From: Verrucomicrobiales bacterium
GTDB taxonomy: Bacteria; Verrucomicrobiota; Verrucomicrobiia; Verrucomicrobiales; DEV007
Assembly (NCBI GenBank): GCA_029213265.1
Contig: JARGNG010000003.1
Span: forward strand, 3,131 to 67,130
DNA: 64,000 nucleotides
Direction: 5' to 3'
The notes beneath the pieces were generated by a model. It was not told the DNA's origin, made no database searches, and saw only the letters and a program-made list of their open reading frames with translations. Position 1 is the first letter of the stretch. Each line of letters starts with the position of its first letter. Position numbers and translations under genes: made by a program. Shown piece after piece: positions 46,781 through 56,038 of this stretch.

Positions 46781-47362
46781 CTACAGGGATTCCGACCCGG
46801 TGGAATCACCCGGCTTCGACCATTCCAGTGATTGGATTTGAGAATCGAGCGGGGTATGGGCAATCCCGTTGGTAAAATTCGATATCAGCTTGGTGGCGAG
46901 GCCGAGAATGACTTCGAGTGACTGCCCGGGCTCAAACCCGGCTGCAAGAAACTTGTCCATTGCTTCGTCTCCGGGATGCCCCCGAAATTCAATCAGGCTG
47001 CGGGTAAAGACCCGGAGTGCCTCGAGACGCTCGTCACGGAGCGGTCGCCCGGAGCGCAACGCTTCCACATTTTCCTCCGACATACCGGCGTTCCGGGAAA
47101 GAAGAGTGTGCCACGGCACGCAGTAGGTGCAGTTGTTTTCAAAATTGGCCGTTTGATAGACCACTTGCTTCTCCACATCACTGAGACTGCATTGGTTGAA
47201 CAAATCCCACAGGGTGGCATACGCCGTGAGAGCTTCCGGTGAAGAGGCAAGGACGCGCTCAAGATTCGGAATCATCCCAAAATCCGCCTCTACCTCCTCC
47301 ATTACCTTGCAGGAAGTCCCGGGAGCAGATTCAAAATCGTGAATGGGAAATTCCGCTCTCAT
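46781..47362 (-). CDS. AhpD/carboxymuconolactone-decarboxylase-like protein
   Basis: A 193-residue helical protein with the AhpD-type active site CTYCVPWH (Cys78, Cys81, His85) after the helix VEKQVVYQTANFENN. Members are thiol peroxidases, decarboxylases or redox partners. Its start overlaps the creatininase-family stop by four bases (ATGA), so it is tied to that pathway. It may remove a peroxide or carry out a redox step on the imported compound. Confidence 0.85.
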   Translation of the reverse strand: MRAEFPIHDFESAPGTSCKVMEEVEADFGMIPNLERVLASSPEALTAYATLWDLFNQCSLSDVEKQVVYQTANFENNCTYCVPWHTLLSRNAGMSEENVEALRSGRPLRDERLEALRVFTRSLIEFRGHPGDEAMDKFLAAGFEPGQSLEVILGLATKLISNFTNGIAHTPLDSQIQSLEWSKPGDSTGSESL

Positions 47363-48153
47363 AGGTCAGAAACTTTTCCTTTTCTGACAAGCCTTTCCCA
47401 GTGCGACCGGTTCAACGGCGCCTCCTCCTTTCGTGCCTCTTTCAGAATCGCAACGAGGGCATCCCCCATCTCCCGGAAAAGTTGCGATCCCCTCTCTGCG
47501 CTGCCGAGCGATGGAGCACCGGTGACCCCGTTTACGCTTGTCTGGGCAACAGGATAACTGAACACCGTGCCGCCGGTTCGATCCGGATCATCCATCACTG
47601 CTTTCATTCGGACCGACTCGGGAGCGAGGTGCAACATCAGATCTGTTTCCGCCTTGTTGGCGTGCAAATCATCCGCGTCGGAAATGAAATAGTTCCAGAT
47701 GGATTCGCTCAGTTGAAAGGTGTGCTTCAATCCAATCTGAAGATTCCCGAGATGGGCGAGTCGAATTTTTTCGACCGCCACCCGAAGAGAGGCATCATTT
47801 CCAAAATGGCTGTTTACGATCAGCAGCTTGCTCCAGCCGGTTTGAACCGCCCACGAGGAAATACTGCAAACCGTTTCAATGAACGCTTCGTGCGTGAGGG
47901 AAAATGTCCCCGGCCATTTCGGCGTGTGTCCCGAGGAAACCGTGAAAGCCAGAGTGGGAAGCAAGGCAACGCCTGTTTCGGTCGAAGCATATTCACAAAC
48001 CCTGGTCGCGATCACCGTGTCTGTATTGATCGGCAAATGGGGACCGTGTTGCTCTGTGGCGCCAACAGGCAGGATCAACATTCCGCTCCCCCTGTCCCGA
48101 ACCCTGGCCACCTCCGGCCAGGAAAGAAATTCAATCGAAATAGGAACCTTCAT
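47359..48153 (-). CDS. Creatininase-family amidohydrolase
   Basis: A 264-residue zinc amidohydrolase-like protein: LPVGATEQHGPHLPINTDTVIA (metal Glu, His, Asp), GHTPKWPGTFSL, LLIVNSHFGNDASLRVA (the usual NGHGGN is altered to NSHFGN), and DLHANKAETDLML in place of HAGExETS. Altered second-shell residues suggest a substrate other than creatinine. Family members open cyclic or linear amides such as creatinine and formamidopyrimidines. Sits between the ABC ATPase (12 bases) and AhpD-like gene (4-base overlap). Confidence 0.85.
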   Translation of the reverse strand: MKVPISIEFLSWPEVARVRDRGSGMLILPVGATEQHGPHLPINTDTVIATRVCEYASTETGVALLPTLAFTVSSGHTPKWPGTFSLTHEAFIETVCSISSWAVQTGWSKLLIVNSHFGNDASLRVAVEKIRLAHLGNLQIGLKHTFQLSESIWNYFISDADDLHANKAETDLMLHLAPESVRMKAVMDDPDRTGGTVFSYPVAQTSVNGVTGAPSLGSAERGSQLFREMGDALVAILKEARKEEAPLNRSHWERLVRKGKVSDL

Positions 48154-48165
48154 TGCCGATTCGGT

Positions 48166-49068
48166 TCACTCCACATCATCGCCTTCGACCGTCATTCGGG
48201 CGAAAGGCAGCGTATCTTCTTTGCCTTCACTTTCCGGATGAATGAGCTGATTAATTCGATGCTTGGTGGCAATGAATTCCGGCTCGATCGACTGATCGAG
48301 GCGACGGGGCCGTGGAACCGGCACTTCGATAATCTCGTCCACCTCCCCCGGGTTTGCCTTCAAAACAAGAATCCGATCCGCGAGAAAAACGGCCTCATCA
48401 AGGTCATGCGTGATGAATAGAATCGTGATGTCAAGATTCCGCCAGATCTGCAAGAGGTAACTCTGCATCTGGGCGCGGGTCTGGGCATCAAGTGCTCCGA
48501 AGGGCTCGTCCATCAGCAAAATTCGCGGCCGATTCGCCAAGGCTCTTGCAATAGCAACTCTCTGCTTCATTCCGCCGGAAAGTTGATGAGGATAACTGTT
48601 CTCGAATTGAGAGAGTCCCACCAGATCAATCCACTGGCGCGCTTCCCCTTCCACCGAGGAACCCGACTTCCCCTCCATTTTCGGCCCGAACATGACGTTT
48701 TGCTTCACCGTCAGCCAGGGAAAGAGGGTATAGGATTGAAATACCATTCCCCGATCCGGCCCCGGGCCTGCGACAGGGTTCCCGTCTAACAAAACCTGTC
48801 CGCCCGATTCAGTTTCGAGGCCGGCAAGAATTCGAATGAGCGTCGATTTTCCACATCCGGACGGACCGATCACACACATGAACTCCCGGCGGAACACTTC
48901 GAAATCGACTCCCTTGAGGGCCGTGACTTCACCGCCCGGCGTTGGGAAGGTTTTCCCCAGTCCCTCCACCGAAAGCACTACCGGGCGCTCTTTCAGCCGG
49001 CTAAAGCGTTCTTGGACTTCGGGAGATTGCTCGCGGTAGTCAATCGCGTCTGGAAGGGAAGGTTTCAT
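48166..49068 (-). CDS. ABC transporter ATP-binding protein (NitT/TauT type)
   Basis: A 300-residue ATPase with Walker [10 protein letters not shown] (68-76), signature LSGGMKQR, Walker [13 protein letters not shown] and switch His in [10 protein letters not shown] ~25-residue N-terminal extension precedes the domain. Its start overlaps the permease stop by four bases. It probably powers the transporter of this operon, and perhaps also the second permease, which has no ATPase of its own. Confidence 0.94.
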   Translation of the reverse strand: MKPSLPDAIDYREQSPEVQERFSRLKERPVVLSVEGLGKTFPTPGGEVTALKGVDFEVFRREFMCVIGPSGCGKSTLIRILAGLETESGGQVLLDGNPVAGPGPDRGMVFQSYTLFPWLTVKQNVMFGPKMEGKSGSSVEGEARQWIDLVGLSQFENSYPHQLSGGMKQRVAIARALANRPRILLMDEPFGALDAQTRAQMQSYLLQIWRNLDITILFITHDLDEAVFLADRILVLKANPGEVDEIIEVPVPRPRRLDQSIEPEFIATKHRINQLIHPESEGKEDTLPFARMTVEGDDVE

Positions 49069-50492
49069 GCCCGGGTAGGATGGGTTGATTTGTCAGGAAG
49101 ATGGGGAAGACGCTGCTCCGCAGCATCTTTGAACCAACGCGGCAGGAACAGGAGCGCCTTGATGACGGGATTCGCGGAAGCGGCGCTGCCTTCGTCGGTG
49201 TAGGGAAAAACCACGCCCCGCAACAAAGCGAGAATCTGATCGGTGAAGAATCCAATCAAACCGATCAGGATGATCACGGGATAAACCATATCGAAATTTC
49301 TGAATCGTCCCTGTGTTTCAATAAACTCAGTCAGTCCGCTCTTCACCCCGATCAACTCGGCGATCACAAGCCAGGTCCAGGCCCATCCCAGGAGGATGCG
49401 GAGGTCATTGTAGAGGTTTGGCAGGATCCCCGGTATCACGACCCGCATCAGCAACTGCATTTGGTTTGCGCCAAGTGTTTGCGCCGCCTCAAGCAAAGGC
49501 AGGTCAAGTCGCCTCGTTGTATTCGAGACAACCAGAACGAGTTGGAAAAATGTCCCGACAAACACGAGTGCAATCTTCGGAGCATCGTTGGCGAGAAAGA
49601 TCGCCACCAGCAAGGTGCTGAATGTCGGTGCCGGCATATAACGGAAAAAGTCGGTAAAGGGCTCGACCAACTTCGAGAAGAACGAGTACGTCCCGCAGAG
49701 CACTCCAACCGGAACTCCGATCAATGCCGCGAGAAAAAAGCCTCCGAAAACGATCCGCATGGAATGCCCCACCCGCTGCAGCATCGACGGGCGGTCCCCT
49801 TCCGGCGGTTGCGTGAAAATCTTCACTCCCGCTGCTACGACCTGATCCGGCGAAGGAAGATAATCCGGATTCGCAGATTTGCCCTGAGGTATCAGGCTGA
49901 GGAGAGGCCGGGAAATAGAATTATCTGAATCGTAAGTTTCAGAGACAGAGCGCATCGATTTCCAATTCTGCTGAACAATCGTGATGTTTTCACCGGCCAA
50001 CTCCGGAGAGTCAAGATCCAGCGTCCCTTCCGCGATATCTTTCCAGGCCCGGTAGATCGCTGCGTCATCCTTGCTTTGGCCCTCATCGATGACGCCATTG
50101 GAAATCAGAACCGGAGCAAGATGGCGCAGGATCTTTTTGTTGCTCCGACGCACCGCACTCTCCGTGGAACCGCCCAGAGGATCATCCGACTTCCATTGAG
50201 CCTCGATGGAGGCATTCTGGTCACGTACCGCACTCGTAATCTGCGGAAAGAAGCCCTTGCTGACTCTGTCGCCCGCAATGTAAACCGTTGCCACATCCTC
50301 CCGGTCAGCAGATATCTGCAATCGGATATCAGGATGCCAAAGAAACGGAAGATAGCTTACGCCCGCCCAGATTGCGAGGGGGAGAGCGAACGAAACGAGG
50401 CTCAGAATGGAAGAGCGTTTCGCGGACAGATCCCGCCGCACGCCAAACCATGGCTCGCGGCTGTCTTTTGTCCCCCGATGGGAAAAGCGCAT
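49065..50492 (-). CDS. ABC transporter permease with large extracytoplasmic insertion
   Basis: A 475-residue permease, about 200 residues longer than usual. The first hydrophobic helix (residues 28-50) is followed by a soluble ~170-residue segment (about 55-225), then the usual permease domain with [26 protein letters not shown] and the EAA loop [28 protein letters not shown]. The insert is polar, without Cys, and should face the periplasm. Domain identity unknown; it could be an added sensing or ligand-docking part. Overlaps the ATPase by four bases. Confidence 0.9.
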   Translation of the reverse strand: MRFSHRGTKDSREPWFGVRRDLSAKRSSILSLVSFALPLAIWAGVSYLPFLWHPDIRLQISADREDVATVYIAGDRVSKGFFPQITSAVRDQNASIEAQWKSDDPLGGSTESAVRRSNKKILRHLAPVLISNGVIDEGQSKDDAAIYRAWKDIAEGTLDLDSPELAGENITIVQQNWKSMRSVSETYDSDNSISRPLLSLIPQGKSANPDYLPSPDQVVAAGVKIFTQPPEGDRPSMLQRVGHSMRIVFGGFFLAALIGVPVGVLCGTYSFFSKLVEPFTDFFRYMPAPTFSTLLVAIFLANDAPKIALVFVGTFFQLVLVVSNTTRRLDLPLLEAAQTLGANQMQLLMRVVIPGILPNLYNDLRILLGWAWTWLVIAELIGVKSGLTEFIETQGRFRNFDMVYPVIILIGLIGFFTDQILALLRGVVFPYTDEGSAASANPVIKALLFLPRWFKDAAEQRLPHLPDKSTHPTRA

Positions 50493-50572
50493 ACAAATAA
50501 GGTGGATGGGAAACCTGTCTCCGGATTCGATGACTCCGGAGACAGGGAAAGAGGTTTCAGTAACTGGCTGCC

Positions 50573-51583
50573 CTACTTCTCCATTTCAGCAAGCACCTCG
50601 AGCGTTAAGCTGGGATCGAGATACTTTTCCGTGTCGAGCGGTTTCTCATAGACCTCGTACTTCACATTGAATTCATCAGAGATCACCGAAGAGCCATAGA
50701 TAGAACCAAGTCCGTCAGCCTTTTCCCAAATCGGCTTCACCTCTTCCGGAGTCAGAATGTAGGTGCCGGCAAGAAAGGGCTCGTATTCCTCGGGGCTGAT
50801 GGAAACGCGGGAGGCTAGAATCTCCAGAGCCTCGTCGAGATTGTCTTCGTCCTTCAAGAACGCAACAATCTTGTACCAGACCTTGACTACCTTTTTCCAG
50901 GCATCGCGGTTTTTCTCGAGCGACTCAGGATCGACATAGAGAACATCGTAAATGAGGCCGGGAGCATCAGCAGAGGTGAAAATCGGCTTGGATCCGGAAA
51001 CCAGCTTCAACGCCTCACCCGAGTTCGGCTGCCAGGCGGCAATCGCGTCTACCGCGCCGGAAGACAGCACCTGAGGAGTCTCGTTGGTGGGAGTGTTGAC
51101 GATCGTAATGGAACTGCCATCAATTTTGTTCATCTCCAGGCCCTTCAGGAAGAGAAGGTGGGTAACAAAGCCCTCTTCCAGACCGATCTTCTTTCCGGCC
51201 AGGTCCTTCAAAGACTCGACCCCGGGTTTCCCGACCACCATATCGTTGCCGTTTGAGTAGTCGTTAATCAGAATTCCAACGGAAGGTTTTCCGGTGGCGC
51301 CGGTGACGAGGGCGTCGCCGTTCGTCATGCTGACCGCATCAATCTGTCCGGCAGCGTAGGCGTCCATGGAGGCAACATAGTCGTACCATGCAAATTCCAC
51401 TTCCACGCCCTCCTCTTTAAACCAGTCCTTCTTAATGCCGATTTCCCAGGCGACCCATCCCGGCCAGTCGCTGTAGGCGATCTTTAAAGGTTCGGCGTTC
51501 AATCCGCCCGGAGCGGTTGTGACAACTCCTGCCGCAACCAGGGCAAGGAGGTGACGGAGGATTCCAGATTTTTGAATTTTCAT
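50573..51583 (-). CDS. ABC transporter substrate-binding protein (NitT/TauT type)
   Basis: A 336-residue periplasmic protein with a cleavable signal (about residues 1-30, ending GGLNA). The mature start [32 protein letters not shown] and [46 protein letters not shown] mark a NitT/TauT-type binding protein of a group I associate with nitrogen-compound import. No ligand is predictable. First gene of a six-gene operon ending with the glutamine synthetase-like enzyme. ACTAACTG lies six bases before the ATG, and a perfect sigma-54 site 74 bases upstream. Confidence 0.9.
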   Translation of the reverse strand: MKIQKSGILRHLLALVAAGVVTTAPGGLNAEPLKIAYSDWPGWVAWEIGIKKDWFKEEGVEVEFAWYDYVASMDAYAAGQIDAVSMTNGDALVTGATGKPSVGILINDYSNGNDMVVGKPGVESLKDLAGKKIGLEEGFVTHLLFLKGLEMNKIDGSSITIVNTPTNETPQVLSSGAVDAIAAWQPNSGEALKLVSGSKPIFTSADAPGLIYDVLYVDPESLEKNRDAWKKVVKVWYKIVAFLKDEDNLDEALEILASRVSISPEEYEPFLAGTYILTPEEVKPIWEKADGLGSIYGSSVISDEFNVKYEVYEKPLDTEKYLDPSLTLEVLAEMEK

Positions 51584-51656
51584 GGGAGGCAGTTAGTAGG
51601 CTTAAGGTTCAAGTTTTCGGTCCGCGAAAGAAATTGCGAACGACGCCAACCATTTG

Positions 51657-51672
51657 AGCAACCGGCGTGCCA
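51657..51672 (-). promoter_or_regulatory. Sigma-54 promoter of the ABC transporter/glnT operon
   Basis: Minus-strand reading TGGCACG-CCGG-TTGCT, a perfect match to the RpoN consensus TGGCACG-N4-TTGCW. Transcription would begin near 51646, with a ~60-base leader. It lies in the 411-base divergent control region (51584-51994), whose remainder holds only the opposite sigma-54 site and a lone GTAATAC half-site at 51787. Confidence 0.7.
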
Positions 51673-51889
51673 ACACCTGCCAACAATGGCTTTGCCTGCT
51701 CCGGAAAAGCCTCCGCAAGACCTTCTCTTGGGCTTGATCCCTGATTCTAAATCACTTGAGAGAAATCACACGATCTCCTCACGCACGTAATACCCACCTC
51801 TCAATTCCTGTTGCTAGTCATTCCAATCTACCCGTAGAAAGGAGAACGATTTTTGACCCGCAAGGAAGAAAATCGGGTTCCTCTGAAAT

Positions 51890-51905
51890 TGGCACGCTAC
51901 CTGCT
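51890..51905 (+). promoter_or_regulatory. Sigma-54 promoter of the putative porin gene
   Basis: TGGCACG-CTAC-CTGCT, one mismatch from the RpoN consensus, with exact GG-GC spacing. Predicted start near 51916, leaving a ~80-base leader with a GGGAG ribosome-binding site before the ATG. Divergent from the perfect site at 51657-51672. Confidence 0.62.
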
Positions 51906-51994
51906 GACTGAGGAGATAACAGGAAGCGAAAGCATTCCGAAAAACAGGTTATTACGACCACTCAAATCCACCAATAAAGGGAGAAAATAAACAT

Positions 51995-52810
51995 ATGAAA
52001 AAAGCAATCTTAGTTGCAACAATCAGTGCGCTCACGCTTGGCGTGAATGCAGGAGACTGGGGAAAGGCGCCGATTCCGGCCAAAGCCCCAATTGAAGAAT
52101 GCCTCGACATCGGCGGTTCGATCAGCACCGGTTACATGTCCGAGTATATCTTCTACGGTTACCGTTTCTCTCGCGACAGCGTTTGGACCGATGTTAATTA
52201 CACCTTTGATTCCATCGTCCCGATCAACATCGGTGCCTGGTATCTCAACGGAATCGGAGAGACTCCCGGATATGACGAGCTTGATCTCTACATCTCTGCG
52301 GAACTCGGAAGTTTCGCCGGTTTTGACACCAGCCTTGCTTACACCTACTTCTTCTTTCCTGAAGGCGTGGGAGTTGGCTCTTACGGTGAGCTTGGTCTCG
52401 ACATTTCCCGTTCACTCGGATTTGTTGACTTCGCGTGGGAGTCCAACTACGCAATGCTCGGTCGCACAGGTGACACGGGTGGTGCATGGTACCATCAGGC
52501 TTCCCTTTCCAAAGAGTTCGGAATCACTGATTCCGTCGCCCTCGTTCTCAGTACGGGAGTAGGATACTCTGACGGATACGCCAGCTCGAACTACCTCGGC
52601 ATCGCCACTGGTTCCGGAAACGGTTTCAACCACTACTTCGTGACTGCTGAGCTGCCAATCACACTCAACTGCCGCGCAACACTCACTCCTTACCTGAGCT
52701 ACAACGGTGCTCCGGACGGATGGGTTGCTGACGGTGCAAACGGTTTCCTCAACGGAAATCTTCAGTCAGACATTCTCAGCGCTGGAGTCAGCCTGAGCGT
52801 TTCTTTCTAA
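51995..52810 (+). CDS. Putative outer-membrane beta-barrel porin
   Basis: A 271-residue exported protein: signal peptide MKKAILVATISALTLGVNA, then a barrel of alternating strands rich in Tyr, Gly and Ser (GSISTGYMSEYIFYGYRFS; FDTSLAYTYFFFP), ending in ...SLSVSF with the terminal Phe required for outer-membrane assembly. It resembles verrucomicrobial TorF-like putative porins. Divergent from the ABC transporter operon and with its own sigma-54-type promoter, it is probably the outer-membrane entry route for the same nitrogen substrate. A strong terminator follows. Confidence 0.82.
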   Translation: MKKAILVATISALTLGVNAGDWGKAPIPAKAPIEECLDIGGSISTGYMSEYIFYGYRFSRDSVWTDVNYTFDSIVPINIGAWYLNGIGETPGYDELDLYISAELGSFAGFDTSLAYTYFFFPEGVGVGSYGELGLDISRSLGFVDFAWESNYAMLGRTGDTGGAWYHQASLSKEFGITDSVALVLSTGVGYSDGYASSNYLGIATGSGNGFNHYFVTAELPITLNCRATLTPYLSYNGAPDGWVADGANGFLNGNLQSDILSAGVSLSVSF

Positions 52811-52852
52811 TTCTTCGAAATTCAGATTATCTAGATAATTTGACCCTTGGTG

Positions 52853-52889
52853 AAAATCGTCCCCTGCTACTGCGGGGGGCGATTTTTTT
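52853..52889 (+). terminator. Rho-independent terminator after the porin gene
   Basis: AAAATCG(T)CCCC pairs with GGGG(GG)CGATTTT around a short loop and is followed by a T-run ending at 52889. A separate perfect 14-base palindrome, ATTATCTAGATAAT (52826-52839), lies between the stop codon and this stem. Confidence 0.9.
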
Positions 52890-52942
52890 GTCTACTTCAA
52901 GGGCGTGTCACTCGCCGGACTGGCAGCGATACCCCTCCCTCG

Positions 52943-53815
52943 TCACCGCTTCAGCTCGCTGTCCAACAATCGGTTGTAGATCTTCTGCCGCTCCGGCATT
53001 CCAAGCCCCCGATTGCGGTATTCAAACATTTTCACGTTGATGCTTTCCCGTTGCGGGACAGACAATCGCGAAATCTTGGAGACGACTTCAGGCGGGATTG
53101 TTTCTCGATCTCCGTAGCCATCGGCCTGAAACCCCTCCCGAATGTTCCGGGCAGCGTTCCGGGCGTCAGCCAGTTGATCCGGTGTCAGCACGCGCGGATC
53201 AGGGCCTCCATGGGGGCCGGTTCCACCACCGGGAGTTCCGTTGCCAATTCGAGTGGAGACCGCCACGCCAAGCCGCCCCGTCCCCTCCGGTGCTTTTTCG
53301 TAGCGAATGGAGTAAACCTCGGTTCCTCCCACCTTGATCTGGGCAGTGAGAGTCTCAATGTCGGACTGATCCCCTTTCACCTCAACGAGTTGCCACCCTT
53401 CGACGTTGGTTTCCCGGGATACGAGATAGGACTTCCGGGTTTCAAGATCGAGCATGGTGGCGACGGCCTCCCCTTCGATCCTGGCCACTCCCGTCAGAAT
53501 CAGCGATTGCGAGAAATTGAGTGTCCGGAGAAAGGGGGAGTTCTCCCGGAGCTCCTCGAAGTATTCGTCTTCGATGGGCTGTGGCAAAAAGTCGCTCTGC
53601 CGGTCCTTCCCGGCGTCCTCCTCCTCTATTTCCCCGCCGAAGGAACGGCTTTCTCCGGAGGTGTCCTGCGCCGAAGTGGAGACGGGCATCCACAATACTC
53701 CAGCAGCGAATGCCGGAAGCAGGGTCAGACATGGACGAAATGCGTTCAATGCAGGACAGCTTGCGCAGGAACGGTCGGAACGGCGAGTCACGGATTTGCG
53801 CGAATCGTGGCTCAA
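52943..53815 (-). CDS. Exported protein of unknown function, partner of the TolC-like gene
   Basis: A 290-residue protein with a basic N-terminus and hydrophobic stretch (about residues 26-50, LTLLPAFAAGVLWMPVSTSAQ), then an acidic segment. The central part NFSQSLILTGVARIEGEAVATMLDLETRKSYLVSR to TEVYSIRYEKAP loosely recalls pilus/secretion accessory proteins (PilP/GspC-like), but I do not claim it. A Gly-rich stretch and a helical C-terminus (PERQKIYNRLLDSELKR) follow. It lies 89 bases after the TolC-like gene on the same strand. Confidence 0.6.
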   Translation of the reverse strand: MSHDSRKSVTRRSDRSCASCPALNAFRPCLTLLPAFAAGVLWMPVSTSAQDTSGESRSFGGEIEEEDAGKDRQSDFLPQPIEDEYFEELRENSPFLRTLNFSQSLILTGVARIEGEAVATMLDLETRKSYLVSRETNVEGWQLVEVKGDQSDIETLTAQIKVGGTEVYSIRYEKAPEGTGRLGVAVSTRIGNGTPGGGTGPHGGPDPRVLTPDQLADARNAARNIREGFQADGYGDRETIPPEVVSKISRLSVPQRESINVKMFEYRNRGLGMPERQKIYNRLLDSELKR

Positions 53816-53904
53816 AACCGGAGGGACGAGTCCTTTCCCATTCTTCGAAAAAGGGAGAAACCTGCCGGGCGGATAAGCCGATTTCGCAGGACTGAGCTCA
53901 GCCG

Positions 53905-55785
53905 CTACCGTTTCCGATTCGGCAGGCTCCCGGAATCGGGAGTTTTCAGCCCGTCGTCCTTGTTGCCTGGCTCTTTCAAAAATCCCAGAAATCCCCTGCG
54001 GGCCGGTTTCTCACCCTCAACCGGCACAGTTCGCGCAGACGCCTCCGGAACCGGCTGTGCCCGAAGCAAATCCGACTTTAAGATAGAAGAGCCTTCGAGC
54101 TCATCCCTCGTTTCGCCTGACACTGTTAGAGAGTCGTTGGACGACTCAAACTCGACCTTGAAAACCCGGTCCAGATCCGCTCCCAGAGCTCTTTCGAGGC
54201 GAAGCAGTGACTGGTTGTAAAGCCGGTCTGCGGCAAGATTGTAGTCGTGGAATTTGTAGAGTTCCATTTCGGTCTCGTAGCGGAGTTGTTCGCGGGCCGC
54301 AAGATCTTCGGATGCCTCGAGATCCCTGTATCTCTCTTTCATCGACCGGGAGTGCTGATCAATCGCCGCCTCAGTACGGGCCCTGTGTCGGCTCGCTTCC
54401 TTCACTGATTGGAAGGCTTCGGCCACCTCGTTGGCAATTTTCTTTTGATTCGCCTCGAGGGATGCATAGTAGCCTTCGATCCGGGCTTCAACGACCTTTT
54501 CGTCTTTGGCCAGCCAGGAAAAAAGAGGCAGGATAACGCCGACCTGAACCCCATAGTTATCATTGGTGTGCTGTCCACTGGTGGAATCCTGGGCATAGGC
54601 GGCATCGACAAAACTGAACCAGGGAATTCGTTTGGTCTTCACGAGGTCCAGTTCGGATTCGGCAATGGCCTGCTCGTGCTTGAGAATGCCTACTTCTCCC
54701 CGGTGGGCAAAGGCCATCAGAGTGAGGTAGTCGAGGTCGGCATACTCCAGGTTGATCCCCGAGCGCAGGATATGGTCGCTGACCCGGATCCGGGAACCGT
54801 CGGAAAGTCCGACCCGGGCCGCCAGATCGCGCTTCGCTGCCTTGAGCTCCGTTTCGGCGGCCCCGATGGCAAGCTTGATCCCCGGAATCTTGAGATCCTC
54901 GAAACTGAGCTGATCGAGGGTGAAGGCTCCTCCCGCATCAAGGAGTTTCTGCTCCTTGGCAACGTGCTCTTCAATGATCGCAATCTGGCGTTTGCTCACT
55001 TCGAGTTTTCGGGAGAGATACTGAAGGCCTTCGTATTGATCCCGGACTTCGAGAATCACCTTGCGCTCGGCGGCGGTGATTTCGTAGTTGGCGAGGTCGA
55101 CCTGCTTCGCGGCCTGGTTCACGAGCGCCTTCATCTCCGCCGGTTTGGGTATCCAGAACCGGACTTTGACACTCGCCGTCTGATCGCGACCGAAGCGGTC
55201 CCGACCGTGAAAGACGGTCTCATCGCTCGTGGAACGGAAGACATCACTTTCGGAACTGCGACTGTTGAAAGTCCCCCGGTTGTCGCTGTCTCTGACGTTG
55301 GACTCCGTTTGAATTCGCTCCGTCTCGGTTCGAATGACTCGATCCGAGTCTCTCCCGGGGATTACCTGTTCCGTGAAGGTTGTGGTGCTCGTCCCGCTGG
55401 AACGGTCGTTCCGACTCGCCGCGCCGTTTGGACCACCCGTTTCCTGACCGGTGCTCCGACTGCCATAGGATTCCGTGATACTGCCGCTCCTGGTGTAGGG
55501 CTGATCCAGTTGTATATTGTCATCCCTGGAAATTCCGAGACGAAGCTCCGGATCCCGCCACTGCACCGCAGCGCGCTTTCTGGCCTCCTCGACTGAGATA
55601 TTGCTTCGAAGGGCAACGAGGGCCGGGTCATTCTGAAGCGCGAGAACAATGAGATCACGCAAACCCACGGTTCCTCCCGGTTGAGCAGAATCGTTTTGCT
55701 CAGCCTGGATCGTTCCTGGAAATGAAGTGGAAGCGCCTACCGTGAATGCCAGGGACACGGCCAGCCAACGATGTCGTAACGACAT
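53905..55785 (-). CDS. TolC-like outer-membrane efflux protein
   Basis: A 626-residue protein of the outer-membrane efflux (OEP) family. Signal peptide about residues 1-29; OEP repeats with DLIVLALQNDPALVALRSNISVEEARKRAAVQWRDPELRLGI and, in the second half, long coiled-coil helices (GYYASLEANQKKIANEVAEAFQSVKEASRHRARTEA in pieces). Between them is an unusual ~70-residue Arg/Ser/Thr-rich low-complexity region. It ends in a basic, not aromatic, tail. It is divergent from the CotH operon whose last gene is an HlyD-type adaptor, a natural partner. ACTAACTG lies seven bases before the ATG. Confidence 0.88.
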   Translation of the reverse strand: MSLRHRWLAVSLAFTVGASTSFPGTIQAEQNDSAQPGGTVGLRDLIVLALQNDPALVALRSNISVEEARKRAAVQWRDPELRLGISRDDNIQLDQPYTRSGSITESYGSRSTGQETGGPNGAASRNDRSSGTSTTTFTEQVIPGRDSDRVIRTETERIQTESNVRDSDNRGTFNSRSSESDVFRSTSDETVFHGRDRFGRDQTASVKVRFWIPKPAEMKALVNQAAKQVDLANYEITAAERKVILEVRDQYEGLQYLSRKLEVSKRQIAIIEEHVAKEQKLLDAGGAFTLDQLSFEDLKIPGIKLAIGAAETELKAAKRDLAARVGLSDGSRIRVSDHILRSGINLEYADLDYLTLMAFAHRGEVGILKHEQAIAESELDLVKTKRIPWFSFVDAAYAQDSTSGQHTNDNYGVQVGVILPLFSWLAKDEKVVEARIEGYYASLEANQKKIANEVAEAFQSVKEASRHRARTEAAIDQHSRSMKERYRDLEASEDLAAREQLRYETEMELYKFHDYNLAADRLYNQSLLRLERALGADLDRVFKVEFESSNDSLTVSGETRDELEGSSILKSDLLRAQPVPEASARTVPVEGEKPARRGFLGFLKEPGNKDDGLKTPDSGSLPNRKR

Positions 55786-55971
55786 GAGTCTGCAGTTAGT
55801 AAGTGTCAGCGGAAAAAAGCATGGTTACAGCGGAACGGGCTATTCCTATGGTCTCGACAGCAAAATGGCAAGGATTCAGCGAAAAATGTTTATCAGCATG
55901 ATCAAACAGATTCGGCTGATTCCCCCCTTTTTCGTACAATCGAATTGCTAATGCACCGCAATTGAGAAAGC

Positions 55972-56000
55972 TTGACAATTCCGTCACAATCAGGTGATAA
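55972..56000 (+). promoter_or_regulatory. Sigma-70-type promoter of the CotH operon
   Basis: TTGACA, 17 bases, TGATAA. The -35 is perfect. The start point would be near 56007, which rules out ATG 56003 and supports ATG 56039 as start of the CotH gene, with a ~30-base leader. Confidence 0.65.
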
Positions 56001-56038
56001 CCATGCCGAATTGGGCCCGAATCCCATTCACTCCCCCT

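Noticed and set aside
51636-51648. GCGAACGACGC as a guanidine-II riboswitch-like hairpin.
   Set aside because: Only a three-pair stem, single copy and loop not matching; no guanidine-I, -II or -III riboswitch pattern was seen in 39676-39786, 44707-44895 or 51584-51994.
51928-51955. TATTAC at 51950-51955 as half of a second NikR-like dyad.
   Set aside because: The partner half-site at 16 bases reads GAAAGC; no symmetry.
52826-52839. Palindrome ATTATCTAGATAAT as an operator.
   Set aside because: It lies between a stop codon and a strong terminator, so a role in mRNA end structure is simpler; not called as regulatory.
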